Assembly (NCBI RefSeq): GCF_009689005.1
Contig: NZ_AP021879.1
Location: 434,001-498,000 of the forward strand
Source of the DNA: Desulfosarcina ovata subsp. ovata
Lineage (GTDB): Bacteria > Desulfobacterota > Desulfobacteria > Desulfobacterales > Desulfosarcinaceae
Direction of reading: 5' to 3'
Length of the DNA stretch: 64,000 nt
Both the position numbers and the translations under genes were made by a program. This document shows, piece by piece, positions 26,519 to 36,917 of the stretch (position 1 is its first letter; each line of letters begins with the position of its first letter). A model generated the notes under the pieces. It made no database searches and was not told where the DNA came from. It saw only the letters and a list, made by a program, of their open reading frames with translations.

Positions 26519-27463
26519 TCAATTCAATTTCACCACGGTTATTTCCCCAAGCCCGAAGGCCGTCTTCGCGCCAACGTTGGTTTTTTCACAAAATTCGATC
26601 AACGGCCAAAATTCTCCTAAAGCCCCCTCGTAGGTGATCGTTCCCATCATACCGTCAAGGGGCGTTTTCTGTTTTTGGCGGTTGGAGTAGCGCTTCAAAT
26701 TATTCCAGTGAAGTGTGCTGTCAACCGTCCTGACCACCTCGGCTCTTTGCGTCAGCCCTCGATAATCCAGCGGCGGCTCACTACCATTGTATGATTTCAA
26801 TATGGTGGAGACCCGGCGAAGCATAGCTCTTGTGAGAATATGAAAAGGAAGCTTGGTGGCATGTCTGTTTTGAAATTTCAGTCGCAACGGTGTTTTCAAC
26901 TGAATCATTACCCGGTTTCCCGAATCCGCTTTCTCCGGCGGGGTAGAAAGGGTGAGTCGGGGCAGGTCTTCATCCATCTGCAGTTTTTGATCTTCTTGCG
27001 AATAGACAATCCGGCCATTATGGGACACCGTTTCCATTGTAAAGCGTCCCATTTGATCATTAATCTTTTTACCGATACCCGAATACCCCATGCGTTCAAG
27101 GATGCGAATAAAAAAGTAGGGAAGTTGATGGTTCACATCGCCAAACAGCAAAAGAGAAAAAACGAAAATGTCTCCCTTCTTGAAAGCCATCCTGGTGGTA
27201 AGTGGTGGCCGGATCACAAAGGGGTGCGGTACGTCTGCGATCCTCATGCCGGCGGGTGGAGAATCTGCCAGAGGGGTCTCAAACACCTTGGTGTAAATAC
27301 ATTGGGTTTTTAACAGACAGGTTTCGCAAGTTTGGTGCTTCAGGATGCATACCACGGATTTAAAGGCGTGGCCGAAAGCCCCCCGGATAGTGGAACCTTT
27401 GTAGAGAGGCAGGCGTGCATCACTTTGGAAACGACAGCGAAATTCGTATCGACCATAGAGCAT
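26519..27463 (-). CDS. cas6: Cas6 CRISPR RNA endoribonuclease
   Basis: A 314-residue Cas6 of the PF10040-like group: an N-terminal RAMP start with LPLYKGSTIRGAFGHAFKSVVC, and a cysteine cluster CETCLLKTQCIY typical of this subgroup. A central SGIGKK loop follows, and the C-terminal G-rich element is NVGAKTAFGLGEITVV. It cuts the pre-crRNA within repeats to leave the 8-base handle. It is the first gene of the III-D locus, with a GAGGTG site before the ATG at 27463. Catalytic residues vary in this family and cannot be named. Confidence 0.9.
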   Translation of the reverse strand: MLYGRYEFRCRFQSDARLPLYKGSTIRGAFGHAFKSVVCILKHQTCETCLLKTQCIYTKVFETPLADSPPAGMRIADVPHPFVIRPPLTTRMAFKKGDIFVFSLLLFGDVNHQLPYFFIRILERMGYSGIGKKINDQMGRFTMETVSHNGRIVYSQEDQKLQMDEDLPRLTLSTPPEKADSGNRVMIQLKTPLRLKFQNRHATKLPFHILTRAMLRRVSTILKSYNGSEPPLDYRGLTQRAEVVRTVDSTLHWNNLKRYSNRQKQKTPLDGMMGTITYEGALGEFWPLIEFCEKTNVGAKTAFGLGEITVVKLN

Positions 27464-27512
27464 AGCACCTCACGGATGTTTCATTAATTGTAGCACCCTG
27501 TATATTATCGAC

Positions 27513-27640
27513 TCAGGCCGGTCCCGTTTCCCCCGGCGCGCACAAATGCCCGCCCAACGCGTTGAGCAACAGGGCACCCTTGTACGGCGGCAATACAGCC
27601 AGGGTGCGCATGCGCAGCCGGAACCGCAATGTTTCATGAA
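27513..27640 (-). pseudogene. 3' relic resembling the end of the phosphofructokinase gene
   Basis: The last 20 codons of this minus-strand stretch read ALLLNALGGHLCAPGETGPA then stop. They parallel the C-terminus of the intact gene at 28868 (TLLLNALGGHMCAPEESESA then stop). The DNA similarity covers about 65 bases, including identical cgcccaacgcgttgagca. Upstream codons no longer resemble the enzyme. It is a broken second copy of the gene end, just outside the III-D locus, and may mark a recombination or insertion boundary. Confidence 0.65.
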
Positions 27641-28867
27641 CAAGCGAAAACGATAGACCAGATGCAAGTGTGCTCATGGCCCGATTCCGATATAGTCGGT
27701 TTATATGGGGTGACGTTATTGGATCAATTGAAACGGTCAGAAATTATGTGACTTAAACCGTAGCATTGTAACGCGGATTAATCAAGTTCTGGGATTTGGC
27801 TCAATTGCCTCCATCTGGAAGGCTTCTGGATTCCGGCATTCGCCGGAATGACGAAATTGCGTCTCAATAATCCCAAGGATTTGCTTGTCGCTGCGTTTCA
27901 GGCTATAGGCTGTTAGGGCAGGCGGATGATGAGATCGCTGCGCTCCGTCGTTTGATACAAACCAATCTCTCGCAGAGTCGCAGAGCCCACAGAGAGGAAC
28001 AACAAATTGTATGGGCTTCGCCCAAAACCAATTTTTAATGATGAATTATAAATTTTGAATGAAGGTTTCTAATTCGATTTTAATTCAAAATTCAAAATTG
28101 TGTTTCATCCAGACCTCGTTATTTGATTCCCCATTCGGAAATCAACCGCCTTTGCGTCTCTGCGTCTTGAGCGAAGCGGGCGAGAGAAAAAAAGTCGGAA
28201 TTCCCGGTTCGAGGACAGGGGGTGAGGGACGGCAGTCATCAGCGGCTGGTTCGTAGGAGCTGGCCATGCCTGCGACCCTATCCTGTCCGGTTTTCGATGA
28301 AGCTTCAGTGAGTTCCCCCTCGCTCCCATGCTCTGCGTGGGAGCGCAATTTTTGTGTGCCTGGTCAATCGGGGTTCCCACGCGGAGCGAGGGAACCAGAT
28401 GAAAACCAATCTCTCGCAGAGTCGCAGAGTCCACAGAGAGGAACAACAAATTGTATGGGCTTCGCCCAAAACCAATTTTTAATGATGAATTATAAATTTT
28501 GAATGAAGGTTTCTAATCCGATTTTAATTCAAAATTCAAAACTAAAAATTCAAAATTGTGTTTCATCCAGACCTCGTTATTTGATTCCCCATTCGGAAAT
28601 CAACTGCCTTTGCGTCTTTGCGTCTTGAGCGAAGCGGGCGAGAGAAAAAAACTTGCGAAGAAATAGACGTCTCAATAATCCCAAGGATTTGCTTGTCGCT
28701 GCGTTTCAAGCTATAGGCTGTTAGGGCAGGCGGATAATGAGATCGCTGCGCTCCGCCGTTTGATACAAACCAATCTCTCGCAGAGCCGCAGAGCTCACAG
28801 AGAGGAACAACAAGCTGTGCAAATTGATCAGCCAGTGTCTTGCCTTTCGTCGTAACAGCCCAACGCG
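27641..28867. repeat. Dispersed modular intergenic repeats, right cluster
   Basis: About 1.2 kb without genes. From 27870 it consists of the same modules as the left clusters. Within it, 27872-28020 is repeated at 28672-28820 (shared gctataggctgttagggcag), and the block with ccagacctcgttatttgatt occurs at about 28090 and 28562. A REP-like unit with its tcccatgctctgcgtgggag module lies at 28253-28345. No credible reading frame is present. Because the clusters flank both ends of the CRISPR locus they could support its excision or inversion by homologous recombination. Confidence 0.7.
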
Positions 28868-31114
28868 TCAGGCCGATTCCGATTCCTCCGGCGCGCACAT
28901 ATGCCCGCCCAACGCGTTGAGCAGCAGGGTGATGGGGCGATCCTCCTCGCTGGTGCCGGTGAAACGGATCGGACCGGGATGGCGGTAGTGGTCGCCGTCA
29001 GGGGAGGCGGCCAGCCATTTCTCACGAAAGGCCTTGACCACCCGGAAAGCCGGGGCGTTGACGTCCACAATACTCTTCTCCAGAACCAGTTCGAGTCTGC
29101 CCTTACGCTCTTCCAGGTGCATCAGCGGGGCGATGGGAATGCCGATGGGACGCCAGTTGTGAAAATCCTGCTCCAGATTGAGGATGGCAGCCATCTGTCC
29201 GGTGGCTCCGTTGGCGATCAGGCTGAAAACGGTGCGCCCCAGGTTGTAGGTGTAGATGCAGTCGAAACGGGTGGGATCACTGCCGCGGCCATCGTAACCG
29301 TAAAAATGGGTCTGGGTTTTGAACTTGGGCACGGACAGCTCATAGATCTTCTCAATGGGTGCCGGAATGGCATCCTCCTCACCTAAAAAACCATCCTTGA
29401 CCAGCGCGGCCTTGAGCGTCTTTTTGGAGATGATCATTTTCTTGATCATCAGATAGCGCGCCTGCTTCCAGTTGTCGAACAGAATCGGTCCGTACATTTC
29501 GGGATCAAGCCCGCCCGTTTGCATGATCTTGGCATACTGGCCTTCTTCGATGCCGATCTTGTAGCGGCCTTTCTCTTTCAGTATGCCCAGATAGTCCTTG
29601 ACCAGATCGAGCAGTACTTTTTCAGTTTCGACCTGGGAGAACTGGAAGTTCCCGTGGCTGTCACGCTCGGTGAGCAGGCCTTCCTGGAAGAACTCGGGGA
29701 TGTCGTTGAACAGTTCATCATCGCGGGCATTCCAAACGTTGTAGGAGACGTCCTTGCGGATGCCGCGCACCAGGCGACGCAGGTATTCCAGCTTGTCGTC
29801 CAAGGCGGGAAAGGCGGTGTGAAAATCGCGGTCGTGCACCTTGTTGTAATTGCCGATGATGGTGTTGAGTTTGATGATGAATACCTGGATTTCGTTGATG
29901 AACTCAAGAACGCCCTCGGGAACCACCAGAACCCCGTAGTTTTTCCCCACCGCGGCACGATCCATGATCGCGTCACAGATGACCCGGGAGAGATGACGCA
30001 AGGTCATGCCGTAGGCCGTGTAGTCCACCTGCCCCTCTTTCTCGGCTTTTTCCAGGCGGTCGTAATCCACGTAATCGGCCAGGTCCTCACCGACGAGGGT
30101 CATGTTGGCGTGGGTCTGCAAGGCCACTTCCAGGGCCAGGTGACTGGCCACCCGGCCCATCACTTTGCACACATGCCAGTATTTGACGTCCGAGGAAGAA
30201 TCGGTGCACAGGTTGGCAATGGCCTGGGAGAAGGCCCGCGCGGCGGTGTGGAAGCCAAAGGACATGGCGCACAGCACCTGACCGCAGGCATCGCGCACCT
30301 GAATGTCGCCATCGATGGTTTTGGGTACGCCGATTACCTGGATATCGTCATTAAACATTTCCTGGGCGAGGAACGCGGCGTTGGTGTTGGAGTCGTCACC
30401 GCCCACCACCACCAGGGCATCGAGGTCGAGCCGTTTGCAGGTCTCGCGGGAAAGCGACATTTTCTTCTGGTTGTCGATCTTGGTACGGCCCGTGCGGATC
30501 ATGGTAAAGCCGCCCACATTGCGATACCGGTCCACGAGCGGTGCGGTCAGTTCCATGTAATCGGCGTCGATGATGCCGTCGGGGCCCATGAGAAAACCGA
30601 AAACACGGGTCGCCGGATTGGCCTTTTTGGCGGCATCGAAAAGGCCGGCAATCACGTTGTGGCCGCCGGGTGCCGGACCGCCTGAGAAAACGATGCCGAT
30701 ATTGCGCGCCTTGGTGTAACCGGCCCGGACGGCCTCGTCGGGATCGTCGGTGCCCGCCACGCGCTGAACGGTATTGCCGATGATATGGGAGAGCTGCCGA
30801 CGCGCCTCCTTGTCGATCTCGAACTGGTATTGGGGCTCGGTTTGAAGGGTTGTGCAGGTGCGATTGAATACCTCACAGACCGGTGGCCGGTAAGCCACTC
30901 TCTCTTTCAATTCGAGATTCTCATCCGCCACGGCGTCGATAACGGCGGGGTGGTCAAACAGCTTGTCCAGACGGACGGTGGTATTTTCCGGCATCAAGGC
31001 CCTCCAGTCAGGTTGGTTGCGATTGTTGGCGAATTCGTGCCCATTCAGAAATAGCGCGTCTGCCTGTTGTAATAGCCCCCGGCAGTCGGTCAAGTCAAGG
31101 CTCAGGGTAACCAC
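28868..31114 (-). CDS. pfp: Pyrophosphate-type phosphofructokinase, long form
   Basis: A 748-residue phosphofructokinase-family enzyme that phosphorylates fructose 6-phosphate. Motifs are GIVFSGGPAPGGHNVIAG (donor loop), VVGGDDSNTNAAFLAQ and VPKTIDGDIQ. The Asp in GGDDS and the Lys in PKTID, instead of Gly and PGTID, mark the PPi-dependent group, making the step reversible. Later GRVASHLALEVAL and VVPEGVLEFI are also conserved. It is far longer than the 320-residue ATP enzyme and resembles the long plant-type PFP subunits. A GTG at 31114 with AGGAA upstream is the likely start. A relic of its 3' end lies at 27513. Confidence 0.9.
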   Translation of the reverse strand: MVTLSLDLTDCRGLLQQADALFLNGHEFANNRNQPDWRALMPENTTVRLDKLFDHPAVIDAVADENLELKERVAYRPPVCEVFNRTCTTLQTEPQYQFEIDKEARRQLSHIIGNTVQRVAGTDDPDEAVRAGYTKARNIGIVFSGGPAPGGHNVIAGLFDAAKKANPATRVFGFLMGPDGIIDADYMELTAPLVDRYRNVGGFTMIRTGRTKIDNQKKMSLSRETCKRLDLDALVVVGGDDSNTNAAFLAQEMFNDDIQVIGVPKTIDGDIQVRDACGQVLCAMSFGFHTAARAFSQAIANLCTDSSSDVKYWHVCKVMGRVASHLALEVALQTHANMTLVGEDLADYVDYDRLEKAEKEGQVDYTAYGMTLRHLSRVICDAIMDRAAVGKNYGVLVVPEGVLEFINEIQVFIIKLNTIIGNYNKVHDRDFHTAFPALDDKLEYLRRLVRGIRKDVSYNVWNARDDELFNDIPEFFQEGLLTERDSHGNFQFSQVETEKVLLDLVKDYLGILKEKGRYKIGIEEGQYAKIMQTGGLDPEMYGPILFDNWKQARYLMIKKMIISKKTLKAALVKDGFLGEEDAIPAPIEKIYELSVPKFKTQTHFYGYDGRGSDPTRFDCIYTYNLGRTVFSLIANGATGQMAAILNLEQDFHNWRPIGIPIAPLMHLEERKGRLELVLEKSIVDVNAPAFRVVKAFREKWLAASPDGDHYRHPGPIRFTGTSEEDRPITLLLNALGGHMCAPEESESA

Positions 31115-31513
31115 ATTTGGATCGATTTCCTGTTTTTCGCGGGCATGGCCCGCTCTTACAACCGCCCATGGTCTGTCCCAGCCCCGAAACCGGTGCTGAA
31201 ACGTGTCTCAACCTGAAGTGCGCCCTTGCCGGCACGCCAATCGGAGAAGGCCGTGACCCGTGCCGCATCGCTTTCAACCGCTTTGCCGCCGGCCAGGATA
31301 GGCCGGTTTCCCCCGCCATTCTGAGCTTTACATTGTTTGGATCTTATTATAGAAATAGCTAAAAGTATTTCATGTTCTTATTGATGAACCGGATTTACAT
31401 AGCCGCCGGCCACGCTTCCGGAAGGCAGGCAAGCCATTGCGTTGAAGGACTGGCAATGGATCCTGTCGTAAGGGGCGCGGCCTGATTCCTAACCAAGATG
31501 AGGAGGAGTACCT
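31115..31513. other. Divergent intergenic region between pfp and the ABC operon
   Basis: About 400 bases without a gene. A REP-like unit in reverse orientation lies at 31137-31160. A TTTACA at 31327 followed by TATAGA is a possible weak promoter for the transporter operon, although its spacing of 15 bases is short. Nothing else is recognised. Confidence 0.4.
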
Positions 31514-32338
31514 ATGAAAAGAGGTTTGTTTACCCCGTTGGCGATCCTTGCTGCACTGGCCTTCTGCCTGGGGCCCGCATTCGGCGCAGACATCGAACTG
31601 GCCAAAAAGTCCCATATCCAGAAAATCCTATCGCGCGGCGAGCTGCGGGTCGGCTTTGAATCCGGTTACATGCCTTTTGAGATGACCAACAAAAAGGGTG
31701 ATTTCATCGGTTTCGACATCGATTTCGCCAAACGCATGGCCAAGGCCATGGGGGTCAAATTCGTACCGGTCAACACGTCCTATGACGGCATCATCCCGGC
31801 CCTGGTCACCGACAAGTTCGACATCATCATGAGCGGCATGACCATTACCCAGGAGAGAAACCTGAAGGTCACCTTTGCCGATCCCTACATTGTTGTCGGC
31901 CAGACCATCCTGCTCAACAACAAGCATGCGGGCACCGTCAAATCCTACAAGGACCTCAACGACCCCAAATACACGCTGACTTCCCGTATGGGCACCACCG
32001 GTGAGCAGTCGATCAAGCGCATGATCCCCAAGGCCACTTACAAGGGGTTCGAATCTGAAGCCGAGGCCGGTCTGGAAGTGATCAACGGCAAGGCCGACGC
32101 TCTGGTCTACGACCTGCCCTTCATCGGCATCCTTTACGCCAGCCAGGGCCAGGGCAGGACCGTGTTTCTGGATAAGCCTTTCACTTACGAGCCGCTGGCC
32201 TGGGCCATCAACCCGGGCGACCCGGATTTTCTCAATTTCCTGAACAATTTCCTCAGCCAGAGCAAGGGGGACGGTTTTTACGAAAAAGTTTACAACAAAT
32301 GGATTTTGAGTTCGGACTGGAAAAAAGAACTTCAATAG
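31514..32338 (+). CDS. Polar amino-acid ABC transporter, substrate-binding protein
   Basis: A 274-residue periplasmic binding protein. It has a classical signal peptide (MKRGLFTPLAILAALAFCLG, cleaved after AFGA). The SBP type-3 fold follows: LRVGFESGYMPFEMTNKKG, DFIGFDIDFAKRMAKAMGVK, DKFDIIMSGMTITQERNLKV, and SRMGTTGEQSIKR. It delivers an amino acid to the membrane complex encoded by the next two genes. The ligand cannot be told. GAGGAGGAG precedes the ATG. A strong hairpin after the gene would give more binding protein than permease. Confidence 0.93.
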   Translation: MKRGLFTPLAILAALAFCLGPAFGADIELAKKSHIQKILSRGELRVGFESGYMPFEMTNKKGDFIGFDIDFAKRMAKAMGVKFVPVNTSYDGIIPALVTDKFDIIMSGMTITQERNLKVTFADPYIVVGQTILLNNKHAGTVKSYKDLNDPKYTLTSRMGTTGEQSIKRMIPKATYKGFESEAEAGLEVINGKADALVYDLPFIGILYASQGQGRTVFLDKPFTYEPLAWAINPGDPDFLNFLNNFLSQSKGDGFYEKVYNKWILSSDWKKELQ

Positions 32339-32375
32339 ACAGGCGAGCACTGTTTGTCAGATGTTCATGAACCAT

Positions 32376-32411
32376 CCACGGGCCGGCCGGTGATCAACGA
32401 CCGGCCCGTGG
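32376..32411 (+). terminator. Hairpin between binding-protein and permease genes
   Basis: CCACGGGCCGG (32376-32386) pairs perfectly with CCGGCCCGTGG (32401-32411) around a 14-base loop. It has no T-run, so it probably acts as an mRNA stabiliser or partial attenuator that sets the ratio of binding protein to membrane subunits. Confidence 0.6.
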
Positions 32412-32517
32412 CGTTCGATCGAAGCGACACCTTTCGGCCGCAGCGATTTTCATCGGGCACGCGGAGCCATTTATTTTTTTCATGTGCCTTACCACCCAGC
32501 AGGAAGAAGACCTGACC

Positions 32518-33524
32518 ATGAATGAAACAACCCAACAGCGGATCACCGCAAAGCCGGCGAACTACAACCGATGGGTCGTGATTTTCTGCCTTGGTGTGCT
32601 GGTTTTTCTGGGACTTTTTTACTACGCCACCCAGAAAATTCAATATGTCTGGCGCTGGAACCGGACCCCCATCTACTTTGCCTACCAGGACGACATCGAC
32701 ATCACATCGACCATTGACGGTGAAGTCTCTGCCATTGCCATCGACGGCAGTAAGGCCCGCATCACCGTATTGGGAATCGGCGAGGAGGAGACGTACGAGG
32801 TGCCGGCCAAGGGATTGCGTGTCGACCAGGGGGATTTTATCTCGCCGGGGGACACCCTGGCCAGTTATAAAAAATGGAAGCCGGGCCTTCTGGTCGTCGG
32901 ATTGTGGATCACTCTTAAGATCAGCGTCCTGGCCACGATCGTCGGGGTGATCATCGGTATCATCAGCGGCCTGATGCGTATTTCCGACAACCCGGCCCTG
33001 CGATGGACCTCCATCGTTTATGTGGAACTGATCCGCGGCTCGCCGCTGATGGTACAGATTCTGGTTTGGTATTTTGTTCTGGGAACCCTGATCAATGACC
33101 TTCTGTCCGCCAATGGCTGGGGACAGATCCCGGCACTCTGGTACGGCGTCGCCTCCCTGGCCTGTTTTGCCGGGGCCTATGTTTCCGAAATCGTGCGGGG
33201 CGGCATCCAGTCGATTCACCGCGGACAGACCGAGGCCGCCCGTTCCCTGGGCATGAATTACGCCCAGTCCATGCGCTACATCATCCTCCCCCAGGCCCTG
33301 CGCCGGATTCTGCCTCCCCTGGCCGGGCAGTTTATCAGTCTGATCAAGGATTCTTCGCTGCTCGGCATTATCGCCATCCGCGAGTTGACCAAGGCGGCCC
33401 GGGAAGCGGTCACGGCCACCCTGCAGCCGTTTGAAGTTTACATCCTGTTGGGTCTGCTCTACCTGGTGCTGACCTTCAGTCTTTCCATGTACGTGCAATA
33501 TCTCGAGAGGAGGATGGCAACGTC

Positions 33525-33528
<4 letters not shown>
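32518..33528 (+). CDS. Polar amino-acid ABC transporter, permease with N-terminal extension
   Basis: A 336-residue permease. After one membrane helix (about 20-40) there is an unusual soluble segment of about 75 residues, then the HisM/GlnP-like core. The core starts [20 protein letters not shown] and carries the ATPase-docking EAA loop [20 protein letters not shown]. The start at 32518 (MNETTQQ) follows a GGAAGAAG site; the Met at 32482 does not. The gene ends in a GTGA overlap with the ATPase gene. The inserted soluble part is rare in these permeases, which normally have about 220-240 residues. Confidence 0.92.
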
Positions 33529-34239
<711 letters not shown>

Positions 34240-34256
<17 letters not shown>

Positions 34257-35568
34257 AAGACGATAAATGTTCCTGAAGGTACGCAAAGCGTGGGGTCAGT
34301 CGGCCGTTGTAGACGATCACCGCTTTTTGAAGTGCTTCGGGTAACCCGGATTCCTCCAGCGGTTTGCTGAAATCCGCGCCCAGCAGGCCGGGGATGAATG
34401 GTCTGAGCTGGTTGCTGAAAAAAGTGGAGGAGTCGTTGGGCAACTCACAGGGCAGGTTGTCCACGGCCAGGAGCACGATCCCGTCTCCCAGGTGGCCGTC
34501 GCGGGTGGTGCCGGTGAGCGGGTCGACCAGATAGGCGGGCATGTCGCTGTCGGTGGATTTGACGTTGCACTCGATCGATCCGTTGGTGTCGCAGGTGATG
34601 TCGGCAATGCCGCACAGTTTCGGCGGCGTCCGGGTCCCGGCCAGGCGTTTCAGACCGGCCCAGGTGACGAACCGGGGATAGCGCGATTCCCAGTACACGG
34701 CGTTGACCAGCAGGGTGAAAAAGGGCAGATACGGCTCGAAACGGCTCTCGTAGCGTTCCGGATGGTGGTAGTACTCGGCCAGGTCAAATCCGGCCCCGTG
34801 CGCCTTGGGCTGCACCAGGTCGGACTCCTTGAAGATTGTTATGTAGACGGTGTGACGGTTGGCGCGGTCAGGGCGCAGCTGCGCGCCGACGGCATCCGGT
34901 TCGACGCGTTCGGTGGGCAGGCAGTCGAAGATCTGCTGGGCACCTTTGGAGACGTTGCCGTAGCCCAGAATTCCCACGCTGAACGGGCAGATGGCCTCGG
35001 GAAGGCCATCTTTGCCGATCTGGCGTCCGATTTCGGTCAGATGCGCCCGGGCATCGGCCACTGAATCGTACTGGTGCGCCCGCCGGAAGGCGGCAAAGGG
35101 GGTGTCGATCCCCTTGGCAGCCCAGTGCTCGCCCATGAGCGACAGGATGTCGATCGCACCGGCATCGCCGGCGTAGGGTCCGAAATAGATCAGGCGGCGG
35201 TCACCCGCGTCGGTAATCTTCTCATAATCGATCAGGGTGCAGCTGCCGTCGATGATGCGCCGAAGCAGCGGCATGTTGGCTTTCTGCCCCTTGATGGTGT
35301 GAGAGAAGAACACATAGGTCTTGCGGTCAAGGATCTTTTCAATGGGGATCTCCTTGACCCCCAGAACCACTTCGCCTTTTCCCATGCCCTGGCAGGACTC
35401 GGCCCCGGCGGCAGTATACTGCTCTCTGCTGAAAAAGCGTTTTTCCGATTGTTCCACCAGCGCCTTGACACCGGTAGCGGTCACGATTTTGGCCAGATCA
35501 TCCGGAACCAGCGGCGCACGGCGTTCCCATCGGTTTTTGTCCTCGGCGCGTATGAGCAGTGTTTTCAT
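34240..35568 (-). CDS. Saccharopine dehydrogenase/lysine-ketoglutarate reductase-like protein
   Basis: A 442-residue protein related to the AlaDH/PNT-like N-terminal half of lysine-ketoglutarate reductase. It begins [22 protein letters not shown], has [11 protein letters not shown] and [11 protein letters not shown], a nucleotide-binding [20 protein letters not shown], and [17 protein letters not shown]. Such enzymes join lysine and 2-oxoglutarate with NAD(P)H, or do the reverse. The bacterial form may have another amino-acid substrate. There is no C-terminal saccharopine dehydrogenase domain. It converges on the ABC transporter, which might import its substrate. Confidence 0.8.
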
Positions 35569-35762
35569 TTATCATCTTACCGGATTGTTTGGATGATGGT
35601 TCCCTGTTCAGGGCGACGTCTACCAGCCCGGGGGGAGCGTGTCAAGCCAATTAGCGGGATGATTTATTTTAAGTTATCGCTTGAAATGAACGATAATATG
35701 TGCGAGCTTATTTGGATTTTGATCTATAAACAGACGAATGATGTAATCGGGTAGAGAACGTT

Positions 35763-36899
35763 GTGAAAAGAGACCTGTGGGCTGGTGTCCAATCGGGATC
35801 GGGATTGAGGCAGGGACGCGAAGCTCTGTACGCCATGCTTGACCAGGCAGCCGTGACGGCCGGGATCCCCCCATCCGCCATGATCCGCCTGTTGGACTCC
35901 CCGACACCGGAATTGCTCAACCGGCTGTTCACCGCCGCGCGAAGTCAGCGTGAGCGGCATTTCGGCACGCGTGTCTATCTATACGGTACGTTGAACATCA
36001 GCACCCATTGCCGCCAGCGTTGCAGTTTCTGTTATTTCCGCAAAACCAATCGTCTGGCCAGACGCTATCGTCAACCTCTGCCTCAGGTTGTCGATCAGGC
36101 ACGGTGTCTGGCCGCCTCCGGCGTACACCTGATTAATCTGACCGGCGGTGAAGATCCGTTTTTTTTCGATGACGGTCTGCATGGTTTCGACCCGCTGGTC
36201 GAGATGGTGCGAGCGGTATCCACTGACACCGGCCTGCCGGTGATGATTTCCATGGGCGTGCTGCCGGGCGCGGTCATGCCACGTCTGCACGCGGCGGGAG
36301 CCGTATGGTACGCGTGCTACCAGGAAACATACAACCGGCAGCGTTTCGGGCAGCTGCGGGTCGGACAGGATTTCGATCAGCGCTACCAGAGCAAGATGAC
36401 CGCCAGGCAAAACGGGTTGCTTGTGGAAGATGGTGTGCTTTGCGGAGCAGGAGAAACGTCCCGGGATCTGCTGGACGCTTTTACGGCCATGGCCCGGTTG
36501 GGCGCCAGCCAGGTCCGTGCAACCACTTTCGTGCCTCTGGTTGGAACGCCCATGCATGACGAGGCGCCATCATCATCACTGAGAACGTCCATCGCCATCG
36601 CGCTCCTGAGAATTACTTATCCTGATCTACTCATCGCGGCACCACTGGATTGGGGGGGCATGGCCGATCTGCGCGATCACCTGAATGCCGGTGCCAACGT
36701 GGTGGCCGGCCTGGTTACGCCCGGCAGTGATGCCGGCGAACTGCCAATGGTCCGGAGCGAGCAACGGACTATGGAGGGAATTGCCTGTACCTTGCGCGGT
36801 TGCGGGCTGGCGCCGGCCAGCGCAGACACCTATCGCGACCGAGTGCTCCGCCATAGCCCTATTGAGACCCGGAAGGTCAGCGGTGAGGTCTTTTCCTGA
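35763..36899 (+). CDS. pylB: PylB-like methylornithine synthase (radical SAM)
   Basis: A 378-residue radical SAM protein. The cluster motif is CRQRCSFCYFR (CxxxCxxC). It then follows PylB closely: SGVHLINLTGGEDPFFF, LPVMISMGVLPGAVMPRL, WYACYQETYNRQRFGQLRVG, GVLCGAGET, VRATTFVPLVGTPMH and LNAGANVVAGLVTPGS. PylB isomerises lysine to 3-methylornithine, the first step of pyrrolysine synthesis. The start is a GTG at 35763 with only AGAG upstream. No pylC, pylD, pylS or tRNA-Pyl is in the window. The next gene, 18 bases on, is a UroD-family protein, fitting a methylamine-related context. Confidence 0.82.
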   Translation: MKRDLWAGVQSGSGLRQGREALYAMLDQAAVTAGIPPSAMIRLLDSPTPELLNRLFTAARSQRERHFGTRVYLYGTLNISTHCRQRCSFCYFRKTNRLARRYRQPLPQVVDQARCLAASGVHLINLTGGEDPFFFDDGLHGFDPLVEMVRAVSTDTGLPVMISMGVLPGAVMPRLHAAGAVWYACYQETYNRQRFGQLRVGQDFDQRYQSKMTARQNGLLVEDGVLCGAGETSRDLLDAFTAMARLGASQVRATTFVPLVGTPMHDEAPSSSLRTSIAIALLRITYPDLLIAAPLDWGGMADLRDHLNAGANVVAGLVTPGSDAGELPMVRSEQRTMEGIACTLRGCGLAPASADTYRDRVLRHSPIETRKVSGEVFS

Positions 36900-36917
36900 A
36901 AGTCGACAGGTGATTTG

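Noticed and set aside
29519..30685. 388-residue plus-strand frame
   Set aside because: It is antisense to the phosphofructokinase gene and shows no motif.
35590..35612. Weak resemblance to the III-D repeat (tggttccctgttcaggg)
   Set aside because: Only a few short blocks match, there is no ATTAAGAC end, and nothing pairs with it nearby.
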